From contig CAVRUR010000002.1 of the NCBI GenBank assembly GCA_963724365.1, positions 62,001-126,000 on the forward strand: 64,000 bases of DNA. Direction: 5' to 3'. The first letter of the stretch is position 1, and every line of letters begins with the position of its first letter. The notes below the pieces were generated by a model. The model was not told where the DNA came from. It ran no database searches and saw only the letters and a program-made list of their open reading frames with translations. The DNA is from JALORV01 sp963724365. Lineage in GTDB: Bacteria; Pseudomonadota; Gammaproteobacteria; Burkholderiales; Burkholderiaceae_F. Both the position numbers and the translations under genes were made by a program. Positions 57,489-64,000 of this stretch are shown piece after piece.

Positions 57489-59261
57489 TCAGCCCGGCTT
57501 CTTCGCCTTCTCTATCTGCTTCGTCACGTACCACTGCTGGGCGATCGACAGGATGTTGTTGGTCAGCCAGTACAGCACGAGGCCGGCCGGGAAGAAGAAG
57601 AACATCACGCCGAAGATCAGCGGCATGAACATCATCACCTTGGCCTGCACCGGATCGGGCGGCGTCGGATTCAGCTTGTACTGGATCCACATGGTGGCCA
57701 TCATCAGCACCGGCAGGATGAACCACGGATCGGGCGTGGCCAGGTCCTTCACCCAAAGGATCCACGGCGCGTTGCGCATCTCGACGCTCGCCAGCAGTAC
57801 CCAGTACAGCGAGATGAACACCGGGATCTGCACCAGGATCGGCAAGCAGCCGCCGAGCGGGTTGATCTTCTCGTTCTTGTACAGCTCCATCATTGCCGTG
57901 TTGAGCTTCTGCTTGTCGTCGCCGAACTGCTCGCGCAGTTTCATCATGCGCGGCGTCACTTCCTTCATGCGCGCCATCGACTTGTAGCTGGCGGCCGACA
58001 GCGGGTAGAACGCTGCCTTGATCAGCACCGTCAGCAGCACGATCGCCCAGCCCCAGTTGCCGACGAGGCGGTGCAGGAACTCGAGCAGCCAGTAGATCGG
58101 CTTGGCAAGGAAGGTCAGCCAGCCGTAGTCGACGACGAGATCCAGCCCGGGAGCCAGCTTCGCCAGTGCGTGCTGGTCCTGCGGGCCGACATAGAGCTGG
58201 GTCGTGGCCGTCGTGCTGGCCTGCGGCGCCAGCGCCGACAGCGGCTGCAGCATGCCGATCGAGTACAGGTTCTTGTCGATCATGCGCGCGTAGTACTCGC
58301 GCTGCGTGCCCTCCTGCGGCACGAACGCGGTGACAAAGTAGTGCTGGATCATGCCGACCCAGCCGTCCTTCGCCGGCTTCGGCAGCTCGGGTTTGTTCTT
58401 CTCGATCGCCGAGAACTCGATCTTCTTGAACTTGTCCTGCTCGGTGAAGACCGCCGGCCCGGTGTAGGTGTAATAAAGAGACGACTCGCCCTCCGGCTTG
58501 TTGCCGTCACGCGTGATCTGCTGGTACAGCGAAGGCGTAATCAGCGCCTCGCCAACGTTGGTCACCTCGTGCTTGACCGTGACATCGTAACGGCCGCGAT
58601 GGAACGTGTAGGTCTTGGCCACCTTCACGCCGCCCGACTCCGACACCAGCGTCACGTCAATGGCGTCCTTGCCCTGCGCCAGCGTGCGGGGGCCGTCGAC
58701 AGCCGTGAACGGCGAGCGATGATTGGGCAGCGACGCATCCGCGCCGACAATGCCGGTCTGCGCGACATAGACCCGCTGCGGACTGACATCAAGCAGGACC
58801 ACCGGCGCGTTGCTGTCCGACGTCTTGCCGGTGACCAGCCCCATCAGCCCGCTTGCAGTCCAGTCGGGCGCGACCTTCTCCTTCAATAGCTCTACGCGCG
58901 ACAGCACTGCGCCTTCGGGATCGATCGTCGCGCGCATGGCGTCGGTTTCGATGATCACCGGCGGCTGCCTGGACACTGTCGCGACCGGCGAGGCCGGGAC
59001 GGCCGCGGGGCTGGCCGTCGGGACCGGCATTGTCGCCGTCGGAATCGCGGCATTTGTGGCGGCCGCCGGAGCGGGCGTCGTCGGGAGGCCTGGCGTGCCG
59101 GGCGCACTCGGCGGCGTTGAAGCGGGCGCGCTGACCTGCGGTGCCGGCGCGGTGCCGAACAGCGACGGCTTGCCGGTGTGGACCAGCCAACGGTCCCACA
59201 ACAGGAACAGCGACATGCCGAAGAAAACCCACAGGACGGTGCGTTGGAAATCGGTACCCAT
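57489..59261 (-). CDS. yidC: Membrane protein insertase YidC
   Basis: YidC inserts proteins into the inner membrane alone or with SecYEG. The 590-residue length and layout fit Gram-negative YidC. There is an N-terminal helix (TVLWVFFGMSLFLLWDRWLV), an Ala/Pro/Thr-rich linker (about 35-90), a large periplasmic beta-domain (about 95-365) and five-helix core (about 370-560). The core holds FLHRLVGNWGWAIVLLTVLI, with the conserved Arg of the hydrophilic groove expected nearby, and LPILVQIPVFISLYWVLLAS. It ends VTKQIEKAKKPG. The frame is intact. It lies downstream of yidD in the rpmH-rnpA-yidD-yidC series. Confidence 0.97.
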   Translation of the reverse strand: MGTDFQRTVLWVFFGMSLFLLWDRWLVHTGKPSLFGTAPAPQVSAPASTPPSAPGTPGLPTTPAPAAATNAAIPTATMPVPTASPAAVPASPVATVSRQPPVIIETDAMRATIDPEGAVLSRVELLKEKVAPDWTASGLMGLVTGKTSDSNAPVVLLDVSPQRVYVAQTGIVGADASLPNHRSPFTAVDGPRTLAQGKDAIDVTLVSESGGVKVAKTYTFHRGRYDVTVKHEVTNVGEALITPSLYQQITRDGNKPEGESSLYYTYTGPAVFTEQDKFKKIEFSAIEKNKPELPKPAKDGWVGMIQHYFVTAFVPQEGTQREYYARMIDKNLYSIGMLQPLSALAPQASTTATTQLYVGPQDQHALAKLAPGLDLVVDYGWLTFLAKPIYWLLEFLHRLVGNWGWAIVLLTVLIKAAFYPLSAASYKSMARMKEVTPRMMKLREQFGDDKQKLNTAMMELYKNEKINPLGGCLPILVQIPVFISLYWVLLASVEMRNAPWILWVKDLATPDPWFILPVLMMATMWIQYKLNPTPPDPVQAKVMMFMPLIFGVMFFFFPAGLVLYWLTNNILSIAQQWYVTKQIEKAKKPG

Positions 59262-59343
59262 GACGGGAGGTGTCCCCGGCTAAGAAGCGGTTGAAAAGGT
59301 TCGTTCGATCAGGCTCAGGCGTAGCGGCGCGTCATGCATGCGC

Positions 59344-59628
59344 TCAGGTCGCCGATTCGCCGGCGTTGTCGACCGCATGGCAGCGGCAACGCCAGGAAAA
59401 CACGCCAGGCACCGGGTCGACTCCGCCGCGCCCGTACGGGTGGCAGCGCGCCAGGCGGCGCGCAGCAAGGTAGCTGCCGCGCCCGGCGCCATGGCGCTCG
59501 ATGGCCTCGCGCGCGTACTCGGAGCACGTCGGCCAGTAACGGCAACTGTTGCCAACCCAGGGCGACAACAGATACTGGTAGGCGCCGATCAGTCGAACCA
59601 GCAGGCGCGCGAACAAGCCCTCAGACAT
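59344..59628 (-). CDS. yidD: Membrane protein insertion efficiency factor YidD
   Basis: This 94-residue protein is membrane-associated and aids YidC. The family core is complete: RLIGAYQYLLSPWVGNSCRY, WPTCSEYAREAIERHG, and RRLARCHPYGRGGVDPVPG. The three Cys of the family are present. ATG 59628 lies within the last codons of rnpA (8-base overlap), the usual arrangement. A tail beyond VPG (VFSWRCRCHAVDNAGESAT) is longer than in many members. Confidence 0.95.
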   Translation of the reverse strand: MSEGLFARLLVRLIGAYQYLLSPWVGNSCRYWPTCSEYAREAIERHGAGRGSYLAARRLARCHPYGRGGVDPVPGVFSWRCRCHAVDNAGESAT

Positions 59629-60121
59629 TGGCATTGACCAGGGCAAGTCGTGAGGAGATCACCGCGAGCAGTTCATCGGCCTCGGCACGCAGCGCGCGGC
59701 GCCACGGGGTCAAGGCGGGCCGCTGCGGATCGTCCGGCAGCGCGACGGCGCGCTTGAGCCGTACGCTGATGTCCACGCCCACGCCCGAACCGGCAGCGAT
59801 GCGTTCGAGCCCGGAGGCCGCGTGGCGAAACGCTTCGCGCGCGATGCGCTTGACCAGTGCACGGTCGATCGCACGCCGCGCCATGCGCTTGCTGACGGTG
59901 ATGCCGAGCCGCGCACTGCCGGGCGAGGTGGGGGTCCAGGCCGCCGTCATCGACAGCCACTTCCCGGCCGCGCGCGTCGAGTGCGCGCGATCTGCGGCCA
60001 GCACGGCCGCGAACTCCTGCGGCCGACGCAGGCGACGCTCGCGCCCGAGCGTGCGCGGCTCGTCCGCGCGAACGTTGCCCGATCCGGCAATCCGTGCGGG
60101 ATCCGTGTCATCGGCATGCAC
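59621..60121 (-). CDS. rnpA: Ribonuclease P protein component
   Basis: RnpA helps the RNase P RNA mature tRNA 5' ends. Core features are PRTLGRERRLRRPQEFAAVL, LGITVSKRMARRAIDRALVK and RIAREAFRHAASGLERI, the last containing the RNR-like basic motif of the family. GTG 60121 gives 166 residues with about 20 extra residues before the usual PRTLGR start. No closer ATG or GTG in frame was found, so the start is uncertain. It overlaps yidD at its end and lies 23 bases after rpmH. Confidence 0.92.
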   Translation of the reverse strand: MHADDTDPARIAGSGNVRADEPRTLGRERRLRRPQEFAAVLAADRAHSTRAAGKWLSMTAAWTPTSPGSARLGITVSKRMARRAIDRALVKRIAREAFRHAASGLERIAAGSGVGVDISVRLKRAVALPDDPQRPALTPWRRALRAEADELLAVISSRLALVNANV

Positions 60122-60144
60122 GACACGCGCCGTGCCCGATGCCG

Positions 60145-60285
60145 TCAGACCGCCAGACGCTTGCGACCCTTGGCGCGACGCGCCGCGATGACGGCACGGC
60201 CGCCGCGCGACTTCATGCGGACAAGGAATCCGTGCGTGCGAGCGCGCTTGACTTTGGAAGGCTGATAAGTGCGTTTGGTTGACAT
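60145..60285 (-). CDS. rpmH: 50S ribosomal protein L34
   Basis: This is a 46-residue very basic protein of the large ribosomal subunit. It begins MSTKRTYQPSKVKRARTHGF, continues LVRMKSRGGRAVIAARRAKG and ends RKRLAV. This is the standard rpmH product, here with MSTKRTYQPSK rather than MKRTYQPS. ATG 60285 follows AGGAAAG. It is the first gene of the series running left from the origin region, with a good promoter at 60484-60513. Confidence 0.97.
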   Translation of the reverse strand: MSTKRTYQPSKVKRARTHGFLVRMKSRGGRAVIAARRAKGRKRLAV

Positions 60286-60483
60286 GTTCTTTCCTGTTCG
60301 GCGGACGCGTCGGGCGATGCAGCCTGTACACCGGCACTCGTTGCGCCGCGAAATGATCGCCCCGGCTTAACGCCGCCGGGCCGACCGGCCGCGGCGTTGC
60401 TTCACCGATGTCGAACCACCGGCGTCGAGACACGCAAGGTACGGATTTTTCGCTGCTTTTCCCGCCGCAGCGAAGAGCCCGCT

Positions 60484-60513
60484 ATTAGACGCGATGCCGC
60501 AACGGACTGTCAA
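60484..60513 (-). promoter_or_regulatory. rpmH: Sigma-70 promoter of rpmH-rnpA-yidD-yidC
   Basis: On the minus strand TTGACA (60508-60513) and TCTAAT (60484-60489) are spaced 18 bases apart. This is the best promoter match in the window, about 200 bases upstream of rpmH. Confidence 0.7.
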
Positions 60514-60587
60514 ACCGGACGCACCTTCGAGCTTCTGCGGGGGTTGAGCACCGGTCGGACACAAATTGAATAACTCGGCGGAAATCC

Positions 60588-60596
60588 TGTGGATAA
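60588..60596 (-). promoter_or_regulatory. DnaA box (TTATCCACA on minus strand)
   Basis: An exact nine-base consensus box in the rpmH-dnaA gap, about 75 bases before the AT-rich stretch. Confidence 0.85.
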
Positions 60597-60736
60597 CTCC
60601 GTGGTGCAGTGCAAGATAGAAATCTTCCACGCGCATCCGGTCCGTTGCATGAGGTGTGAGCATCTACTACCTTAGATCAGCTCAATATTTAGCGGCCCTT
60701 GCACAGCACACTCAGTGTCTCGCCCCAGTCACGACC

Positions 60737-60745
60737 TGTGGATAA
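60737..60745 (-). promoter_or_regulatory. DnaA box (TTATCCACA) at the dnaA promoter
   Basis: An exact consensus box. It overlaps the place where the -35 of the candidate promoter with -10 TAAAAT (60761-60766) would be. Confidence 0.85.
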
Positions 60746-60900
60746 CCCCCTTGCTTGCAGTAAAATGCGCGGTTTCGTCAGGGCACGCGCAGCCGAGGAC
60801 TGCGGGTTCTGGCGACGGGGCGGGGGCAAAGCGGGCCGGTTATGACCGAGCGGGCCGCAGGCACTCCCGCAATGACAACAAAAGCGGGAACACCCACTCA

Positions 60901-62265
60901 ATGCAACACATCTGGCACGACTGCTCGCGTCTGCTCGAAAGCGAGCTGACGCCGCAACAGTATTCCGCCTGGATCAAGCCGCTCAAGGCCATCGACTTCG
61001 ACGAATCCACATCGACACTGACGATCGGAGCACCCAACCGGCTCAAGCTCGATGCGATCCGCGCGCAGTTTTCGGATCAGATCGCGCAGGCGGCATCGCG
61101 CATCGTCCAGCGTCCGGTGGCTGTGGTCTTCGCGGTGGAAAACGGCGCTGCCGTGGCCTCCCTGCGTTTTCCTGCCGCCATCGCCTCCGAGGTCGAGGTG
61201 CCCGCGCTGGCGGAAGTTGCGCCGCCGAGTCCGGAACACTTCGAGCGTGCGCGACTCAACTCGAACCTGACGTTCGACACCTTCGTCACCGGCAAGGCAA
61301 ACCAGCTCGCCCGCGCCGCGGCGATGCAGGTTGCGGAAAATCCCGGCGGCTCCTACAACCCGCTGTTTCTCTATGGCGGAGTGGGCCTGGGCAAGACGCA
61401 CCTGATTCATGCCGTCGGCAACGGCATCCTGGCGCGCAAGCCCGATGCCAAGGTGCGCTACATCCATGCCGAGCAGTACGTCAGCGACGTCGTGCGCGCC
61501 TACCAGCGCAAGGCCTTCGATGACTTCAAGCGCTACTACCACTCGCTCGACCTGCTGCTGATCGACGACATCCAGTTCTTCGCCGGCAAGGCACGCACGC
61601 AGGAAGAGTTCTTCTATGCGTTCGAGGCACTCGTCGTCGGTCGCAAGCAGATCATCATCACCTGCGACACCTACCCGAAGGAACTGAAGGACATGGAAGA
61701 CCGCCTGGTCTCCCGTTTCGCTTCAGGCCTGACGGTCGCGATCGAGCCGCCCGAGCTCGAGATGCGGGTCGCGATCCTGCTGAAGAAGGCGGAGAGCGAA
61801 GGCGTCGAGATGAAGGAGGACGTCGCCTTCTTCATTGCCAAGAACCTGCGCAGCAACGTGCGCGAGCTCGAAGGGGCGCTGCGCAAGGTGATCGCGTTCT
61901 CGTCGTTCCACGGCCGCGTCGTGACCGTGGAAGTGGCGCGCGAGGCGCTCAAGGACTTGCTGTCGGCCTCGACCGGGCAGGTCACGGTCGAACTGATCCA
62001 GAAGACGGTTGCCGATTACTACAAGATCAAGGTGGCCGACATGTACAGCAAGCGGCGCCCGAACAACATCGCGCTGCCGCGCCAGGTCGCGATGTACCTT
62101 GCAAAGGAACTGACGCAGAAGAGCCTGCCCGAGATCGGCGAACTCTTCGGCGGGCGTGACCATACGACGGTGCTGCACGCCGTGCGTAAGATCAGTGGCG
62201 AACGCGTCAAGGCCGGCGAACTCAATCACGCCTTGCACGTGCTCGAGCAGACTTTGAAAGGCTGA
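60901..62265 (+). CDS. dnaA: Chromosomal replication initiator DnaA
   Basis: DnaA binds DnaA boxes and opens the origin. At 454 residues it has four domains: domain I (MQHIWHDCSRLLESELTPQQ, about 1-90), a short linker (about 90-120), and the AAA+ domain with FLYGGVGLGKTHLIHAVGN, LLLIDDIQFFAGK and the sensor region SRFASGLTVAIEPPELEMRV. Domain IV, the helix-turn-helix (NIALPRQVAMYLAKELTQKS and FGGRDHTTVLHAVRKI), is last. ATG 60901 follows a weak purine-rich site. The frame is intact. Confidence 0.98.
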   Translation: MQHIWHDCSRLLESELTPQQYSAWIKPLKAIDFDESTSTLTIGAPNRLKLDAIRAQFSDQIAQAASRIVQRPVAVVFAVENGAAVASLRFPAAIASEVEVPALAEVAPPSPEHFERARLNSNLTFDTFVTGKANQLARAAAMQVAENPGGSYNPLFLYGGVGLGKTHLIHAVGNGILARKPDAKVRYIHAEQYVSDVVRAYQRKAFDDFKRYYHSLDLLLIDDIQFFAGKARTQEEFFYAFEALVVGRKQIIITCDTYPKELKDMEDRLVSRFASGLTVAIEPPELEMRVAILLKKAESEGVEMKEDVAFFIAKNLRSNVRELEGALRKVIAFSSFHGRVVTVEVAREALKDLLSASTGQVTVELIQKTVADYYKIKVADMYSKRRPNNIALPRQVAMYLAKELTQKSLPEIGELFGGRDHTTVLHAVRKISGERVKAGELNHALHVLEQTLKG

Positions 62266-62500
62266 TGAATTCCTGTGGACAAACTCGCTGAGCCTGTGGA
62301 CAGCTGTGGACAGTTCGAGCCTCGCAGCGCGCGAACGGAAAGTTGTCCCGTTCGTCCACACTCGGCCCACAGGCGGGCAGATCGCTTGTCCACAGTGCTT
62401 GCGGCTCTGCAAGTGACTGATGCGTAGGCGAATGCGCGGGTTGTCCCCGTTGCAGGCGATGCTTAGTTGTTAACTAACTACTAAAGAGAAAGAAAGAGAA
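62266..62500. other. Likely oriC: DnaA-box cluster and AT-rich stretch between dnaA and dnaN
   Basis: The gap holds DnaA-box-like nonamers at 62274-62282 (TGTGGACAA), 62295-62303 and 62305-62313 (TGTGGACAG twice, ten bases apart), 62352-62360 (TCGTCCACA) and 62386-62394 (TTGTCCACA). A 30-base AT-rich stretch (about 62462-62492) follows. Its reverse strand reads TTTAGTAGTTAGTTAAC, fitting repeated TAG-like trios. Boxes, unwinding stretch and trios next to dnaN make this the best origin candidate. None of these boxes is the exact TTATCCACA consensus; the two exact ones are in the rpmH-dnaA gap. Confidence 0.75.
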
Positions 62501-63601
62501 ATGCAACTCGTCAAAGCCAGTCGTGATGCGTTGCTCAAGCCCTTGCAGGTGGTGAGCGGAATCGTCGAGCGTCGCCAGACGCTGCCGATCCTTGCCAACA
62601 TCCTCGTGCGCAAGGACGGAGAGCGCGTGTCGTTCACGGCAACGGATCTCGAGCTGCAGATCCAGACTTCGGCGCCGATCGGTGCGGGCAAGGATGTCGC
62701 CGCGACGACGGTCGCAGCGCGCAAGCTGGTCGACATCCTGCGCGCACTGCCGGAATCGGATGTACAGCTTTCGCTGGCCAGCAAGAAGCTGGCGGTGGCC
62801 AGCGGCAAGAGCCGCTTCAACCTGCAGACGCTCGCAGCCGAGGAGTTTCCGACCGTCGCGCAGGCCGAGTTCACGGCCGACTTTTCGCTGCCGGCGGCCA
62901 CGCTCAAGTACCTGCTGTCGATGGTCCACTTCGCGATGGCGCAGCAGGATATCCGCTACTACCTGAACGGCATGCTGCTTGTGGTCGACGGGGCCACCGT
63001 GCGCGCGGTCGCGACTGACGGGCACCGCCTGGCGCTGTGTGAAGTCCAGAAGGACGGCGCCAGCCCGAAGATCGAGGCCATCATTCCGCGCAAGACCATC
63101 CTCGAACTCTCGCGTCTGCTGCCCGACAACGAGGATCCGGTGCGCGTGCAGATGGCGGCCACGCAGGTCAAGTTCAGCTTCGGTGACATCGAACTCATTT
63201 CCAAGCTGGTCGAAGGCAAGTTCCCCGATTACCAGCGCGTCGTTCCAGCGGCCAACACGAAGACCTTTGTCATTGGCCGCGAGGAACTGATGCACGCGCT
63301 GCAGCGTGCCGCGATCCTGACGACCGACAAGTTCAAGGGTGTACGGCTGCTGCTGGCGCCCGGTGCTTTGAAGATCAACTCGACGAATGCCGACCAGGAA
63401 GACGCCCAGGAAGAACTCGAGATCGACTACGCCGGCGACGGGCTCGATATCGGATTCAACGTGAACTATCTTCTCGATGTGTTGCTCAACGTGAAGGGCG
63501 AACAGCTGAAGTTCGCGCTCGGCGACGCGCTCGGCAGCGCCCTGATGATGTTGCCGGATTCCGAGAAGTTCAAGTACGTCGTCATGCCGATGAGAATCTA
63601 G
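62501..63601 (+). CDS. dnaN: DNA polymerase III beta subunit (sliding clamp)
   Basis: This is the dimeric ring clamp that tethers polymerase. It has 366 residues in three similar domains (about 1-120, 125-245, 250-366). Landmarks are MQLVKASRDALLKPLQVVSG, RRQTLPILANILVR, ATDGHRLALCEV and the C-terminal YVVMPMRI, whose final MPMRI is part of the peptide-binding pocket in the family. The start follows AAAGAGAAAGAAAGAGAA, a purine-rich ribosome site inside the AT-rich stretch. The frame is intact. Confidence 0.98.
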   Translation: MQLVKASRDALLKPLQVVSGIVERRQTLPILANILVRKDGERVSFTATDLELQIQTSAPIGAGKDVAATTVAARKLVDILRALPESDVQLSLASKKLAVASGKSRFNLQTLAAEEFPTVAQAEFTADFSLPAATLKYLLSMVHFAMAQQDIRYYLNGMLLVVDGATVRAVATDGHRLALCEVQKDGASPKIEAIIPRKTILELSRLLPDNEDPVRVQMAATQVKFSFGDIELISKLVEGKFPDYQRVVPAANTKTFVIGREELMHALQRAAILTTDKFKGVRLLLAPGALKINSTNADQEDAQEELEIDYAGDGLDIGFNVNYLLDVLLNVKGEQLKFALGDALGSALMMLPDSEKFKYVVMPMRI

Positions 63602-63739
63602 GCGGACTCGGTATACGCGCCATTTTGTTGTTGAACTGCATGGGGCGCCGGGCCGTCCCAAGCCCCATGCACTAACTAATCGTTCGAGGTGCACGTGCAT
63701 CGGCGTCGCCGATGCGTACACCGAGAGCGCGAGGACTTC

Positions 63740-64000
63740 ATGTCAGCAGTACCGAATCAACCACCGATGAACCAACCCAGTCCTGGAGCGAAGCCGACGG
63801 CAAGGGCGACTACGGCGCCAGCAGCATCCAGATCCTCGAGGGCCTGGAGGCGGTGCGCAAGCGTCCAGGCATGTACATCGGCGATACGCAGGACGGCACC
63901 GGGCTGCATCACATGGTGTTCGAGGTGGTCGACAACTCGGTCGACGAAGCACTGGCCGGCTACTGTGACGACATCGTCGTCACCATTCACACCGACAATT
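63740..64000 (+). CDS. gyrB: DNA gyrase subunit B, N-terminal part (cut by window edge)
   Basis: Gyrase B is the ATPase subunit of the type II topoisomerase that adds negative supercoils. About 87 codons are visible. The family start region GDYGASSIQILEGLEAVRKR, PGMYIGDTQDGTGLHHMVFE and VVDNSVDEALAGYCDDIVV is clear, including the ATP-binding Asn and Asp. ATG 63740 has a GAGG five to six bases upstream but is out of frame by one base; adding one G at about 63754 (ccg to ccgg) joins MSAVP to ESTTDEPTQSW. An in-frame ATG at 63712 is the alternative and needs no correction. Confidence 0.93.
   Translation, partial: MSAVPNQPPMNQPSPGAKPTARATTAPAASRSSRAWRRCASVQACTSAIRRTAPGCITWCSRWSTTRSTKHWPATVTTSSSPFTPTI

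Larger units (their letters stand above)
60286..60900. promoter_or_regulatory. rpmH-dnaA intergenic region (part of origin region)
   Basis: This 615-base gap has no credible gene. It holds the rpmH promoter (60484-60513, minus strand), two exact DnaA boxes (60588-60596 and 60737-60745, both TGTGGATAA on the plus strand) and an AT-rich stretch (60663-60692, ending CAATATTTAG) preceded by ATCTACTACC. The reverse complement of that reads TAGTAGAT, a DnaA-trio-like pattern. TAAAAT at 60761-60766, 15 bases after the second box, is a candidate dnaA -10. Control of dnaA by its own product is therefore likely. Confidence 0.65.

Noticed and set aside
60367..60663. Minus-strand 98-residue frame in the rpmH-dnaA gap
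   Set aside because: It covers the rpmH promoter and a DnaA box, has no recognisable domain, and has no ribosome site.

Overview
The window looks like GC-rich betaproteobacterial chromosome, most likely Burkholderiales or a near relative. It reaches the replication origin at its right end. The evidence is the order rpmH-rnpA-yidD-yidC-mnmE beside dnaA-dnaN-gyrB, the complete atpIBEFHAGDC operon next to parAB/rsmG/mnmG, a ubiquinone cluster, GTP-type PEP carboxykinase, and Bug-type tripartite transporters. Nearly every gene left of dnaA lies on the minus strand, so transcription runs with leftward replication from an origin at about 60.3-62.5 kb.

Layout, left to right. 1-6.8 kb: start of glmS, an Lrp-type regulator, glmU, a DUF6279-like lipoprotein, a sodium:solute symporter and a broken secreted HExxH protein. 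6.9-11.4 kb: ubiquinone cluster DUF971-ubiE-Tim44-like-ubiJ-ubiB. 11.6-17 kb: pirin, a 3-hydroxyacid-type dehydrogenase, tRNA-Arg(CCG), a tri-heme cytochrome c5, an ECF sigma/anti-sigma pair and a small lipoprotein. 17-22.4 kb: priA, hemE, yggU, an Ala/Pro/Lys-rich exported protein, a TonB-like protein and a universal stress protein. 22.5-29.6 kb: ATP synthase operon. 29.7-35.6 kb: parB, an acetyltransferase gene, parA, a LysE exporter, rsmG and mnmG, with two parS sites upstream of mnmG. 35.6-37.5 kb: a broken membrane protein with a winged-helix-like N-terminus. 37.7-43.5 kb: branched-chain amino acid ABC transporter with an iron-type alcohol dehydrogenase. 43.7-55.5 kb: pckG, csp, an acetyltransferase, an AbrB-type membrane protein, tctABC and a MacAB-like export system. 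55.6-64 kb: mnmE, yidC, yidD, rnpA, rpmH, the origin region, dnaA, dnaN and the start of gyrB.

Two points shape the reading. First, many genes, including essential ones (atpA, atpF, atpH, mnmG, parA, parB), carry single-base indels, often in short homopolymers. These are dense at about 29.8-43.4 kb and rare from 43.5 kb on. I read them as sequencing or assembly errors, and frameshifted genes are given here as whole intervals. Second, I found a small palindromic repeat family starting TAGGGCCTG(C/T)TC. All three copies begin with the stop codon of the upstream gene, and this is the most unusual feature seen. I found no CRISPR array, prophage, insertion sequence or clear novel defence system.
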